From assembly GCF_003752135.1 (NCBI RefSeq), contig NZ_RJVK01000001.1:496001-560000 (forward strand): a stretch of 64,000 nucleotides of DNA. The letters are read 5' to 3'. Under the pieces are notes generated by a model that saw only the letters and a program-made list of their open reading frames with translations, was not told the origin of the DNA and searched no databases. The translations under genes were made by a program, and so were the position numbers. The DNA comes from Caminibacter pacificus. Its GTDB lineage: Bacteria > Campylobacterota > Campylobacteria > Campylobacterales > Nautiliaceae. Positions 27,777 through 40,569 of this stretch are shown piece by piece (the stretch's first letter is position 1; each line of letters begins with the position of its first letter).

Positions 27777-30160
27777 TTATAATAATCGTTCTTTATCTAA
27801 TATGTATCTTAATGCATTCTCGCATTTACTATATTCATTGCACATTATATACAAATCAGATGCATCTTGCTTTATTTTTAATATATCATTATATATATTT
27901 CGTACAATGTCTAAAAATTGTCTTTTATCATTTTTTGCAAATAACCTAAATTTTTCTTTATATAGATTTTTATAAGTAGCAATATGTTTTACACTATATC
28001 TATCTAATTTAGTAGTTAATAAACTATTCGCTTTTTGAAAATAATCAAAAATTTTTTTACCATTATTTTCTTGTAAAGCAAATAATAAATATAATCTTGC
28101 CTGCTGATTATCAATATATGAAAAATCATATTTTGAACTTTTTAATGCATAAGCAGTATCTAATTTTTGTTGTGCACTTTGTAAATTTTTATTTGCCATT
28201 TCTGCCATTGCATACTGTAACCAATAATGAGGTTCATTTTTCAACCATTGCAATTTATCTTTCGATTTTAATTTTTCAAAATATTGTTTTAAAAATATTT
28301 TTTTATGTTCTTTTGGAATTATTTGTTCTATAAAGTGAAATCTTAATAATTCTCTTTCAATTTTTTGCCAAAACACATCGTATTTTTTATAATCTTGTGC
28401 TTTTTCAACAATTTTTAACAAAATCTCTTTAATAAAAGAATAAGTAAAATAATTTGAAATTATAAATTTTGATAATAATGAAGAATTAATTTTAAAATCT
28501 TTGCCAAAAAGTTCATTAAAACTTATATTCATAATTACATCATTTCCTGAAACTTCTTCTACTAAACTTTTTGTAATTTCTACATCTATTAAATTTAAAA
28601 GTAAGATTGCAAAAAAAGTTTCTTTTAAATTTTTTTCTTTAATAAAAGGTTTTACCAAGCTTTCAATTTCTTTTTTTATTTGCTCAGATTCAAAAATATC
28701 GAGTAATAATAAAGAAAATTGTTTATAATACTCTTGAATTATTTTATTTTTAATAACCCTTTTATTGTTACTATATTTCCCCCATATTCCAATATGAAAT
28801 AATATTTCTATAATTTTTTCTATTTCTCGCTCAGTTAACATATCTAAATTAAACTCATAAAATTTTAAATCATTAAAATTATTTTCTATAAAATGATTGT
28901 GATTTGAAGTTCTATCACTCAAAATCACTTTAATTTTTTCAGAATTATATATTTTTAAATAATTTAATAAATCAACATTATCACAATATCTATCAATAAA
29001 AATTATAGATTGGTTTTGAAGATTATTAATTAATTCAATATCATTTTTAAAATCAAGCTCATAATCAATTAATTCAAAAACGTTATAACCGTTTTTATAT
29101 ATGTAATATTTTAATTCTTCCATAAAGATGCTCTTCCCATTGCCAAATTCAGAATAAATAAAAACAAAATTATATTCATTAATTTTTTCAATAACTTTTT
29201 CTACTATATTTCTTTTTACAACATAATATTTATTAGGATTATTTAAAGACTCAATTAATTTATTTTTATCCAACAATCCTCTTGTAAATAAATAATCGAT
29301 ATCTTTATCTTTTATTTCTATATTTGAGTTTATATCTATCTCATATTTCTTAAAAACTTGTAAATCATTTTTTGATTTATTTGGTGCAACACTTTTTAAT
29401 ATTTTTGAAAAATCTTTTATTCCAATATTGATAATTTTTCCATATTTTTTATATTTAAAAGCTTCTTTTTCTTTTAAATCTGTTTTCGTTATAAAATAAG
29501 TTTTTTCTTTAAAAGGATTATTATATAATAATTTTTTAATTTCAATATCATATAATGAGTAACCAACAAAGATTATTGCATTACTCGCTTCTAAATCCTT
29601 TTTAAATGAATACCACCATTTTGATCTTTCAAAACTATCTGGTTCCAAATATGAATTTTCAGACAATTTAAATGATTTATCAAAATTATTTTCATTAAGA
29701 TTTTTTATATATCCATTGATATGAACACATATATTCAAAAATTTAAAATAATTTTCAGGGGAAGTTTCTGCATCGATAGATTTTCTGTTAATAGACAAAC
29801 AATTTGACACTTGTTCTATAACATCATCATAGTTTGTAGTATATATTCTTCTAAAATTAAATTTTAAAATCTCTTTTAAAATTGGGTCAAATTTTTTTGT
29901 TTTAAAAATCTCTTCCAAAAAAGATATTAATTCATTTTTTGATGATTTTTCTAAAAATTTTTCAACTGCATAAAACAAATCTCCATCAGCTTCAAAATTA
30001 TTTTTTTTGGCAATTTTATCTGCTAACTCTCTTCCAGTAGGCATAGGTTCATTTAATAAATTTGTTGCAAAAGTCGAAAAACCTGCTCCAATAAAAAGTA
30101 AAGAATTACCCTGTGATATTAATATTTTTAATTTTTCAAGATCATTTTCTGTATAATAAT

Positions 30161-30164
<4 letters not shown>
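27777..30164 (-). CDS. SIR2-STAND-TPR protein inserted in the type I-B cas operon
   Basis: A 795-aa protein with three parts. Residues ~10-260 are a SIR2 domain: IGAGFS (25-30), TTNYDD with N111, HINGY with H148, and FVGYSLYD (199-206); the Asn/His pair matches the NAD-cleaving residues of Thoeris ThsA-type SIR2 proteins. Residues ~320-470 form a P-loop NTPase with SEFGNGKS (338-345), SIIFID (386-391) and a SDRTS sensor-like arginine. The C-terminus is helical and TPR-like (~640-760). This order matches SIR2-STAND defence proteins such as Avs5. It overlaps cas5 by four bases and is one base from cas3. Composition is visibly more AT-rich than the housekeeping genes. Function in NAD depletion on phage sensing is inferred. 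Confidence 0.85.
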
Positions 30165-33407
<3,243 letters not shown>

Positions 33408-33473
33408 TTCTTACTCTTTTTTGACATTTTAAGAATCATTATTCATAATTATTTTAACACCGCACTCTTAAAA

Positions 33474-34172
33474 TTAACTTAATGTTTTATATACGCAAAA
33501 ACCGCCTCCTACCGAGCTGTTTTTGTGTCCGAGGCCGGTAGCCAAAGCAGTAAAGGCAAGCTTTTGAGATTCTTCGTCATCTCGGGGTTTTATCTCAAGT
33601 TTGTATCCGAAAAATTTGGCTCCTTTATAGGTAAATGTTTGAGGTTTTTGGTTTTTGATTTGCAGGTATTCTATAAAATTATTCTCAGGCTTTATTTTTT
33701 TATTAAAAGTCGTTTCGTATTTTCGGATAAGGTTGTCTTGTAGGGCTGAGAGAAGTGTAGTAATATCTCCGCTTTTTTCAAAAGTCCAAAACAATCCGTT
33801 TTCTTTCATTACTACAAAAACCGGATTTTGAGTGAATATTTCTTTTATATGTTTTTGAGGCACGACCTTAAAATCGACACCTTTTATCTTAAAAATATTA
33901 TCTTCGTATAAAAAAAGAGACTTTGCAATTTTTTGAGCGAGGTCTTCTTTGAACGTTCTGAAATAAAAAACTTTATCACCTTGATAAATTCCCTTTTCAT
34001 CTGCTCTTCCCATATTTGAAAAGATGTAATTTTTTGGCTTTTTTTCATTGTGCTCTGTATATCCGGAGTTTATAAGGGCTGTAGCTATCAGCTTCGAGAG
34101 GGCTTCAGGAGATTTTCTAAAGTGAATAGGAGCTTTTAGATTTGTTTTTATTTTTAGCTCGTAAAAATGCAT
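33474..34172 (-). CDS. cas6: Cas6 pre-crRNA endoribonuclease, first gene of the cas operon
   Basis: A 232-aa Cas6: the N-terminal strand YELKIKTNLKAPIHFRKSPE and the C-terminal glycine-rich loop ATGLGHKNSSVGGGF define the family. It opens the cas operon; AAGGAAAG and an upstream TATAAT (34196-34201) are in place. The paralog at 17895-18560 keeps the same architecture (KPVHFQYAPE, GCGLGHKNKEVGGGF) but differs at many positions. Confidence 0.93.
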   Translation of the reverse strand: MHFYELKIKTNLKAPIHFRKSPEALSKLIATALINSGYTEHNEKKPKNYIFSNMGRADEKGIYQGDKVFYFRTFKEDLAQKIAKSLFLYEDNIFKIKGVDFKVVPQKHIKEIFTQNPVFVVMKENGLFWTFEKSGDITTLLSALQDNLIRKYETTFNKKIKPENNFIEYLQIKNQKPQTFTYKGAKFFGYKLEIKPRDDEESQKLAFTALATGLGHKNSSVGGGFCVYKTLS

Positions 34173-34195
34173 AATCTTTCCTTGATTTTTGAAAA

Positions 34196-34201
34196 ATTAT
34201 A
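34196..34201 (-). promoter_or_regulatory. -10 box of the cas operon
   Basis: TATAAT on the minus strand, 23 bases before the first cas6 start. No clear -35 box is visible, which is usual for this phylum. Confidence 0.5.
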
Positions 34202-34242
34202 TCATTTCCAGGTTAATTCGTACCGATACACGCCAAAATTTA

Positions 34243-34270
34243 TTGTAAAACCATAATAATCGGATATAAT
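34243..34270 (+). promoter_or_regulatory. Promoter of the 102-aa gene
   Basis: TTGTAA (34243-34248) and TATAAT (34265-34270) with a 16-bp spacer, in the divergent region shared with the cas operon. Confidence 0.5.
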
Positions 34271-34311
34271 TGATAATCAAATATTAAGTTTCAAAAATCA
34301 AAAGAGATAAA

Positions 34312-34620
34312 ATGGAAGAAAAAACAAAAGTTACCGAAAAATTTATAAAAGAAACACTCTACAAAAAACTCTCGGAATCCAAAAATCCCAAAAAACTCAA
34401 ATCTTTAGACGAAATATTACGAAAAACAATAAACGAATTAACGATTGATATCGATAAATTTAGCAACCTTGATGAAGAATACATGAAAAAACTCGCAATA
34501 GAAATAGATAGCAAACTTTTAGAAAAAGTTACAAAAAATGAAGCTTTGGCAAAAGTTTTAGAAGAAAGTCAAAAAAACAGAAGTTGGTTACGAAGAATAT
34601 TAAATTTCTTTAAAAAATAA
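34312..34620 (+). CDS. Uncharacterised small helical protein
   Basis: A 102-aa charged, helical protein without signal peptide or membrane span; it ends in an amphipathic basic segment (RSWLRRILNFFKK) that might touch membrane or nucleic acid. No family recognised. It is the only plus-strand gene at this edge of the defence island and is divergent from the cas operon, with AAAAGAGAT before its ATG. It converges on folP with a three-base gap. Confidence 0.6.
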   Translation: MEEKTKVTEKFIKETLYKKLSESKNPKKLKSLDEILRKTINELTIDIDKFSNLDEEYMKKLAIEIDSKLLEKVTKNEALAKVLEESQKNRSWLRRILNFFKK

Positions 34621-34623
34621 TAG

Positions 34624-35784
34624 TTATATATCAAACTCTCTTAATTCTTCAAATACCTTTAACGCTTGAAAATGCTCTTTTACGTCGTGACACCTTACTA
34701 TGCTCACTCCGTTTCCAACAGCTTGGGCGTGTAGTATTAACGTACCGGGCAGTCTCTCTTGAGGAGTGGTTGATAGTCCTTCTTTTTTCATTATCATATC
34801 GATCATACTCTTTCTACTCGCGCCGATTAACAGCTCATATCCGAAATGCAAAAAATGCTCCATATGTTTTATCAAAGCCAAATTATCCTCAAGCCTTTTA
34901 CCAAACCCAATTCCGACATCCAAAATAATATCTTTCACACCGAAACTTTTGGCTTTTTCGATTCGTTCTTTAAAAAAGTCGTCAACTTCCAAAATCACGT
35001 TTTCGTAAAAAGGATTTTTTTGCATATTTTTCGGATCGCCTTTTTTATGCATAATTACGACGCTTGCGTTGTATTTTGCTGCTATCTTGGCATATTCGTC
35101 ACTCTCAAGACCTGTAATGTCGTTTGCTATTTTAAATCCTCTATCAAGTGCGTATTCAAGAACTTCGGGTACGAAAGTATCGATACTAAAAAGTGCTTTT
35201 TCATAAAGTCTTGAATCGTATATTTCGTCGATAATAGGCTTAACACGTCTGAGTTCCTCATCAACTCCCGGATATTCGCTTCCCGGACGACTTGAGACGC
35301 CTCCGATATCTATTATTTTCGCACCGTCGTTAATCATTTTTTCGATAGCGCTTAGCGCTTCTTTTCCTTGAAATCTGCTTCCTTCAAAAAAGCTATCGTC
35401 GTTTGCGTTAATAACTCCCATAATTTTCAAAGGAAACTTAGGTAATTTTGTAAATTCTTTGAGCTGTTTTGCGAGTTCTTTTAGTTTAAAAGGCTGGGCG
35501 AGTTCTTTTTTGCTTAAAATTTCAAGTTGCTTTTTGTTACATAAAAGCAATGCGTCGAAAATTTTGTTTTGACAATTAGGCACACCTATAGGCACGGCAA
35601 GTTCGGCGCCTATACTCAAAGCGTCTTGTTTTAGGATATTAGCCGCTCCGCAAGAGATATCTTTTATATAAAAAACATATTCGCATTTCTTTTTTTTCAT
35701 AATCTCGATACCGGGCTTATCCACCCCCATTTTTTGCATTAATTTCGCAAGGTCTATATCACAGCTCATTTTGTAAAGTTTCAT
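34624..35784 (-). CDS. folP: Dihydropteroate synthase FolP, with N-terminal extension
   Basis: A 386-aa protein. The C-terminal ~270 residues are DHPS: LKIMGVINANDDSFFEGSR, AKIIDIGGVSSRPGSE, DVGIGFGKRLEDNL and LIGASRKSMI surround the pterin and pABA sites. The first ~110 residues are an extension often seen in Campylobacterota. It makes dihydropteroate in folate synthesis. It overlaps holB by four bases; the order folP-holB-hobA-lysC is conserved in Helicobacter. Confidence 0.93.
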   Translation of the reverse strand: MKLYKMSCDIDLAKLMQKMGVDKPGIEIMKKKKCEYVFYIKDISCGAANILKQDALSIGAELAVPIGVPNCQNKIFDALLLCNKKQLEILSKKELAQPFKLKELAKQLKEFTKLPKFPLKIMGVINANDDSFFEGSRFQGKEALSAIEKMINDGAKIIDIGGVSSRPGSEYPGVDEELRRVKPIIDEIYDSRLYEKALFSIDTFVPEVLEYALDRGFKIANDITGLESDEYAKIAAKYNASVVIMHKKGDPKNMQKNPFYENVILEVDDFFKERIEKAKSFGVKDIILDVGIGFGKRLEDNLALIKHMEHFLHFGYELLIGASRKSMIDMIMKKEGLSTTPQERLPGTLILHAQAVGNGVSIVRCHDVKEHFQALKVFEELREFDI

Positions 35785-36326
35785 TGTTTCACCTTTAGGC
35801 TTAGCATTATTAAAGAAAGTACGGCTTTTGGGTCGATATTGAGCTCTATCATCATAACCGCGTCGTTTAATATTTTGAGTTGCTCTTCGTTTAGGTCTTT
35901 TTTTAATAGTTCTTTTAAAATAGCCAAAATCTCCTCTTTTTCCAAATCTTTTTGCAATAGTTCCAATATTTTTTCATTTGTAATATTGTCTATTTTTATA
36001 TCGGCTTTTTGAGATTCGTATGTTCTTTTTTCTAAAGCGAGACGAGAAAGAATAGTATCCAAAAGAAGATGTTTTGAGCTCGCAAGTACGATAAATTCGA
36101 TATTTTTAGGAGATTCTTCAAGTATTTTCAAAAGTGCGTTTTGGGCGTATATATTATATTTTTTTGCGGCTATGAGGATTATTTTTTTGTTTTTTTCTGC
36201 TATGTAAGCCGTTCTTTTTATATCTTGGACATCTTCCATTTTGAGCTCGTCTCTTAAAAAAAGTTCGTTGTGAGGTATCTCCTCGATAGCTTTTTGAAAA
36301 TCGTTTGTTATTATGAGCTTGTTCAA
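35781..36326 (-). CDS. holB: DNA polymerase III delta' subunit-like protein (short HolB)
   Basis: A 181-aa protein carrying the clamp-loader segment AQNALLKILEESPKNIEFI and LLLDTILSRL, which is the delta' signature. It is much shorter than E. coli HolB (334 aa) and lacks the zinc module and most of the C-terminal collar, as do the short campylobacterial versions. It lies between hobA and folP with four-base overlaps on both sides. Confidence 0.82.
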   Translation of the reverse strand: MNKLIITNDFQKAIEEIPHNELFLRDELKMEDVQDIKRTAYIAEKNKKIILIAAKKYNIYAQNALLKILEESPKNIEFIVLASSKHLLLDTILSRLALEKRTYESQKADIKIDNITNEKILELLQKDLEKEEILAILKELLKKDLNEEQLKILNDAVMMIELNIDPKAVLSLIMLSLKVKQ

Positions 36327-36853
36327 ATCTCTACTTCTCCGAAAATCGCGGCTTTTATCGATTCGTTTATCAAATCGGCGAGATTTAAAAGTTTCATATC
36401 GAGTTTTTCGTCGATAGATTTTAAATAGAAGTTTTTAGACAAATCGACATCCATAATCCAAAAAAACGACTCAGGTTTTCTTCTTGCGAATTTCAAAAGA
36501 GGCGTCTCGACACCTATATACCAAAAAATATAATCGTTAAACGAAATATTCAGCATATCCTCTATCATATCGTATTGTTCGGGATGTTTTGCCGTATGGA
36601 TTTGAGGTACTATTTTGGATAGATTAAAAAAAGGTAAAAATGAAGGTTTGAATTCGTTAAAGTTATTGATTTTATTTATCATATAATCCGCATACCACTC
36701 TCTTGGAGTGTCGGTGATGATAAGTACGCTTTTACCCTCTATCACCTGCGATAAAAAGTCCGAAAGAAGAGGCACCAAATCAAGCCTCCTCTCTTCAAGC
36801 CATTTTATGTTTTTTTTACGAATATAATCGATAACGAAGCGGTTTAAATCCAT
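36323..36853 (-). CDS. hobA: HobA, DnaA-binding replication initiation regulator
   Basis: A 176-aa SIS-fold-like protein. HobA tetramers bind DnaA domain I and promote orisome assembly, the functional counterpart of DiaA. Recognition rests on size, the N-terminal segment (DYIRKKNIKWLEERRLDLVP), the central VLIITDTPREWYADYMINKI and the position between lysC and holB, exactly as in Helicobacter. HobA is restricted to this phylum, so it is a strong taxonomic marker. Confidence 0.88.
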   Translation of the reverse strand: MDLNRFVIDYIRKKNIKWLEERRLDLVPLLSDFLSQVIEGKSVLIITDTPREWYADYMINKINNFNEFKPSFLPFFNLSKIVPQIHTAKHPEQYDMIEDMLNISFNDYIFWYIGVETPLLKFARRKPESFFWIMDVDLSKNFYLKSIDEKLDMKLLNLADLINESIKAAIFGEVEI

Positions 36854-38061
36854 TATTTATCCAATTCGTAAGCTTTATGTAATGCCCTAACGGCAAGTTC
36901 TCCGTATTTTTCATCAATTACCATTGAAATTTTAATTTCGCTTGTAGAAATCATTAAGATATTGATATTTTCATCAGCCAATGTTTTAAAAGCTGTAGCG
37001 GCAACACCGCTGTGAGATTTCATCCCGACACCCACAACGCTCACTTTTGCTATAGAATCGTCATATTCGATTGCTTCTGATTTGCTTTCGTACTCTTTTA
37101 ATACTTCTTTTGTAAGCTCAAGTTCAGTTTGAGGCACTGTAAATGTCAGATTCGCTTTATTGTCTTTTCCTACGTTTTGCACTATCATATCCACGTTTAT
37201 GTTTTTATCGGCAAGTTTTCCGAAAATTTCGGCACTGATTCCCGGTCTGTCCTCAACACCGAAAATACTAACTCTCGCTTGGTTTTTATCAAGTGCAATT
37301 CCGCTTACAAGTACTTTTTCCATATCTGGTGTCTCCTTTGTGATTAGTGTTCCTTTGATTTCCGGTTTGAAGCTTGATTTCACTTCGATATCAACTCCGA
37401 GTTTTTTAGCAAGCTCAACAGAGCGACTTTGCATTACTTTCGCCCCGAGACTCGCAAGTTCGAGCATTTCGTCATAGCTTATTACGTCTATTTTTTTAGC
37501 TTTCGGCTCAATTCTCGGGTCTGTAGTGTAGATTCCGTCTACGTCCGTATAAATTTCGCATTTATCCGCATTAACGGCTCCCGCAATAGCCACGGCTGTC
37601 AAATCGCTTCCGCCTCTACCAAGAGTCGTTACGTCTCCGTTTTCGTTGATTCCCTGAAATCCGGCTACGATTACGACTTTGCCTTCTCTTAGGTGTTTTT
37701 TCATTTTTTCAGGGTCGATATCCATAATTCTGGCTTTTGTGTGGTCGCTTGTAGTTTTTATTCCCGCTTGTCTTCCGGTAAGCGCAATAGCCGGGATTCC
37801 CATAGCTTGAAGAGCGATACTCAAAAGCGCACTCGTTACTCTCTCTCCGCTACTTACCAACAAATCCACTTCTCTTTGAGGTGGTGTTTTTGAGAAATGA
37901 TGAGCGAAATCGAGAAGTTTGTTCGTCTCACCAGCCATCGCGGATACGACAACCACAACGTCATCACCTTTTTCTTTATAACTTTTTACGATATTCGCTA
38001 CGTTTTGGATTCTATCCAAATCTCCAACGCTTGTGCCTCCGAATTTTTGAACTACTAACAT
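36853..38061 (-). CDS. lysC: Aspartate kinase LysC
   Basis: A 402-aa aspartokinase: VQKFGGTSVGD at the N-terminus, TTLGRGGSDLTAVAIA for nucleotide and aspartate binding, and two C-terminal ACT domains (VEDRPGISAEIFGKLA and VGVGMKSHSGVAATAF) for feedback control by lysine or threonine. It phosphorylates aspartate for lysine, threonine and methionine synthesis. It shares one base with hobA. Confidence 0.95.
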   Translation of the reverse strand: MLVVQKFGGTSVGDLDRIQNVANIVKSYKEKGDDVVVVVSAMAGETNKLLDFAHHFSKTPPQREVDLLVSSGERVTSALLSIALQAMGIPAIALTGRQAGIKTTSDHTKARIMDIDPEKMKKHLREGKVVIVAGFQGINENGDVTTLGRGGSDLTAVAIAGAVNADKCEIYTDVDGIYTTDPRIEPKAKKIDVISYDEMLELASLGAKVMQSRSVELAKKLGVDIEVKSSFKPEIKGTLITKETPDMEKVLVSGIALDKNQARVSIFGVEDRPGISAEIFGKLADKNINVDMIVQNVGKDNKANLTFTVPQTELELTKEVLKEYESKSEAIEYDDSIAKVSVVGVGMKSHSGVAATAFKTLADENINILMISTSEIKISMVIDEKYGELAVRALHKAYELDK

Positions 38062-38080
38062 TAATCTCCTTTAATCGCTT

Positions 38081-38539
38081 TTATAAATAGCCTTCTTTTT
38101 TAAAATAATCTATCACTTTTTTATAAACCGGTCTTTTAAACGACTTGACGTATTCGAAAACTTTATCAAGACTTACGAATTTATAATCTCTGAATTCCGG
38201 TATTTCGGTGTTAAGGTTTATTTTTGCTCCGGGTTTTAATCTCACCAAAAAATATTTTTGCGTCTGCCCGTCAAAAGGATACATTTTTTTTGCAATCCTC
38301 GGTGGAAAATCATAACTCAGCCACTCAGGCATCTCTGCGATAATTTCCACTTCGTCAGTACCTATTTCTTCTTTTAGTTCTCTTAAAAGCGCTTCTCTCG
38401 CACTCTCCCCTTTATCAATCCCTCCCTGAGGAAATTGCCATGCATCCACATCCGTTCTTTTAGCAATTAAAACCTCAACCTTTTCAGGATATTTAGGTGA
38501 AAGTACTATAGCCGCAACATTTGGTCTATATTTTTTCAA
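38081..38539 (-). CDS. rppH: RNA pyrophosphohydrolase RppH (NudH)
   Basis: A 152-aa Nudix hydrolase. The Nudix box runs from [20 protein letters not shown] (~39-58), and AWQFPQGG precedes it, the typical RppH context. It removes pyrophosphate from 5' ends of transcripts to trigger decay. It precedes lysC by 19 bases and diverges from hemW. Confidence 0.92.
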   Translation of the reverse strand: MKKYRPNVAAIVLSPKYPEKVEVLIAKRTDVDAWQFPQGGIDKGESAREALLRELKEEIGTDEVEIIAEMPEWLSYDFPPRIAKKMYPFDGQTQKYFLVRLKPGAKINLNTEIPEFRDYKFVSLDKVFEYVKSFKRPVYKKVIDYFKKEGYL

Positions 38540-38595
38540 AACTTCACCTTTTTTAGATAAAATTATAGCTAAAATTGTGAAATGGAAAACGTTAA

Positions 38596-39771
38596 ATGAC
38601 AGATAATAAAAGAAAAAAATACAATTTTACAACCTCAAACGACGATTTTCCGCTTCTTTATATTCATATTCCGTTTTGCGATAGCAAATGCAACTACTGC
38701 GCTTTTAATTCCTATACAAATATAAACCACTTAAAAAAAGAGTACTTCGAAGCGATAAAAAAGCAGTTTTTAAACGACGTAAAAAAAGAAAATTTCAAAA
38801 CCGTCTTTATAGGAGGCGGTACACCGTCGACTATGAGCGTGGAGTTTTACGAAAAACTTTTTGGGCTTTTAGCGCCTCATATAAAAAACTGCCGTGAAAT
38901 TACGATAGAATGCAACCCGAACACCTCTTACGAATGGCTTAGAGAGATAAAAAACTTGGGAGTGAATAGGATAAGCTTCGGCGTTCAGAGTTTTAACGAT
39001 GAAAAACTAAAATTCCTAAATAGAAACCACTCTCCATCCCAAGCGATAAATGCAATCCAAAACGCAAAAAAAGCCGGCTTTGAAAACATAAATTTAGACC
39101 TCATCTACTCTACCGCACTTGATACGAAAGAGCTTTTATCGCAAGATTTGAAAATCGCTTTTTCTCTTCCGATCACACACATCAGCGCCTATTCTTTGAC
39201 AATAGAAGAAAATACGAAATGGGAAGGTGATTTTTCAAAAAGAAAATATGACGAAGAACTTGAAATTTGGTTTATTGAAAAGATTAAAGAAAAATTCCCT
39301 CAATACGAAATATCGAATTTCGGAAAACCTTGCGAGCATAATTTGGGATATTGGAGAGGAGACGAATATATAGGTATCGGTGCCGGGGCGGTAGGGTTTA
39401 GGGAATGGAGAATGGGGAATGGAGAATGGGGAATGGAAAATAGAGAATGTACAATGTACAATGGAAAATGGGATATGAAGAATGAAAAAAGAAAAATATT
39501 TAGATACTACACCCAAAACGACGTTTACGAATACCTAAAAAACCCTACGAAATACAATTACGAATATTTAAGCCTTGAAGATATAAAAAAAGAAAAAGTA
39601 TTTTTAGGGCTTCGCTCCATTTTAGGCTTTGAAGAGAATATTTTAAACGAAGAAGAGAAAAAAAGAGTCGAAATTTTGATAGAAGAAAAAAAATTATTCA
39701 AAAAACAAAATAAAATCCACGCTTACGACTTCTTGCTTGCAGACGCTCTTAGCGCTTATATTTTAGACTGA
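38596..39771 (+). CDS. hemW: HemW-like radical SAM protein with in-frame heptamer-repeat insertion
   Basis: A 391-aa radical SAM protein with CDSKCNYC (~29-36) ligating the 4Fe-4S cluster, IGGGTPS and [12 protein letters not shown]. HemW is a heme chaperone related to coproporphyrinogen dehydrogenase HemN. After GIGAGAVGF the reading frame runs through twelve 7-bp repeats (39401-39484) that encode a tryptophan-, glycine- and methionine-rich stretch, then resumes at [12 protein letters not shown]. The insertion falls where family members have a short loop, so the enzyme may still work. Confidence 0.85.
   Translation: MTDNKRKKYNFTTSNDDFPLLYIHIPFCDSKCNYCAFNSYTNINHLKKEYFEAIKKQFLNDVKKENFKTVFIGGGTPSTMSVEFYEKLFGLLAPHIKNCREITIECNPNTSYEWLREIKNLGVNRISFGVQSFNDEKLKFLNRNHSPSQAINAIQNAKKAGFENINLDLIYSTALDTKELLSQDLKIAFSLPITHISAYSLTIEENTKWEGDFSKRKYDEELEIWFIEKIKEKFPQYEISNFGKPCEHNLGYWRGDEYIGIGAGAVGFREWRMGNGEWGMENRECTMYNGKWDMKNEKRKIFRYYTQNDVYEYLKNPTKYNYEYLSLEDIKKEKVFLGLRSILGFEENILNEEEKKRVEILIEEKKLFKKQNKIHAYDFLLADALSAYILD
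39401..39484 (+). repeat. Twelve degenerate heptamers (GRGAATG-like) inside hemW
   Basis: Units in order: GGGAATG, GAGAATG, GGGAATG, GAGAATG, GGGAATG, GAAAATA, GAGAATG, TACAATG, TACAATG, GAAAATG, GGATATG, AAGAATG. Twelve units total 84 bp, that is 28 codons, so the frame is kept although each unit shifts it. Confidence 0.93.
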
Positions 39772-39785
39772 CTTTTTCGTACAAT

Positions 39786-39835
39786 ACCCACAATTTCACT
39801 ATATCACTATTCACAAACTCACCATTTCACTACCC
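39786..39835. repeat. Degenerate TTTCACTA-type repeat between hemW and flgH
   Basis: The convergent gap between hemW and flgH reads as imperfect 7-8 base units such as TTTCACTA, TATCACTA and TTTCACTA again, similar to the ATTTCACC units at 42105-42155. Confidence 0.5.
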
Positions 39836-39841
39836 CACTTC

Positions 39842-40555
39842 TTACCACGGCACAATCGCACTCCACAATTTAGCAAACCAATTTTGTTCGGTATACCTTT
39901 TGATATCTCCTTGGGTTTTATATGCAATTTTCGCATCGGCGATATATTTGCTGTCTATCGTATTATCGGGGCTGATGTCTTCTGGTCTAACTACACCGCT
40001 TATTTGAATAATCTGTTTTTGTCCGTCCACATACAGCTCGCGAGTGCCGTAGATGTAGTAGTTTCCGTTTGCGAGTACTTTTACTATTCTTGCCGTAATT
40101 GTCGTTTGAAATTTTTCGTTTCTTTGTTGAGTGCCGCTACCTTGAAAAGTTCTTGTTGAATTCATACTTGGAAAATTAATACCGATACCGGTTTTTGAGA
40201 GTTTATACTCTTTTCCTCCCACATACGCACCGCCCGAAATCGTGGCGTCAAAAAGCCCTCCGGCATCAGTATTGGATTCGTTTAGTTTTTTGCTGGCTTG
40301 TGAGGATTGAGTGATTTGTTCGGTAATTACAACCGTTACGACGTCATTTACTCTTTTTGCTTTGGTATCGGAAAAAAGATTGGTTCCGTTTGAAAATAAA
40401 GAGCCCGGATTGTTTGATACGTTGTCCGTATCTTTACTCGGCATTTCCTGAACGTATTTCGGAGGAGTCATAGAAATAGTAGGGTCCATCGGGTGAGACG
40501 CACAACCAATAAATAGCATCCCACCCGCAATTGCTACGGCGGTTAAGGTTTTCAA
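39842..40555 (-). CDS. flgH: Flagellar L-ring lipoprotein FlgH
   Basis: A 237-aa lipoprotein (lipobox FIGC, ~15-18). LFSDTKAKRVNDVVTVVITE and FQTTITARIVKVLANGNYYIYG are classic FlgH segments, as is QIIQISGVVRPEDISPDNTI. It forms the outer-membrane ring of the flagellar basal body. It stands alone here, apart from other flagellar genes, downstream of the GGDEF gene. Confidence 0.95.
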   Translation of the reverse strand: MKTLTAVAIAGGMLFIGCASHPMDPTISMTPPKYVQEMPSKDTDNVSNNPGSLFSNGTNLFSDTKAKRVNDVVTVVITEQITQSSQASKKLNESNTDAGGLFDATISGGAYVGGKEYKLSKTGIGINFPSMNSTRTFQGSGTQQRNEKFQTTITARIVKVLANGNYYIYGTRELYVDGQKQIIQISGVVRPEDISPDNTIDSKYIADAKIAYKTQGDIKRYTEQNWFAKLWSAIVPW

Positions 40556-40569
40556 TTTGAATCCTTTTT

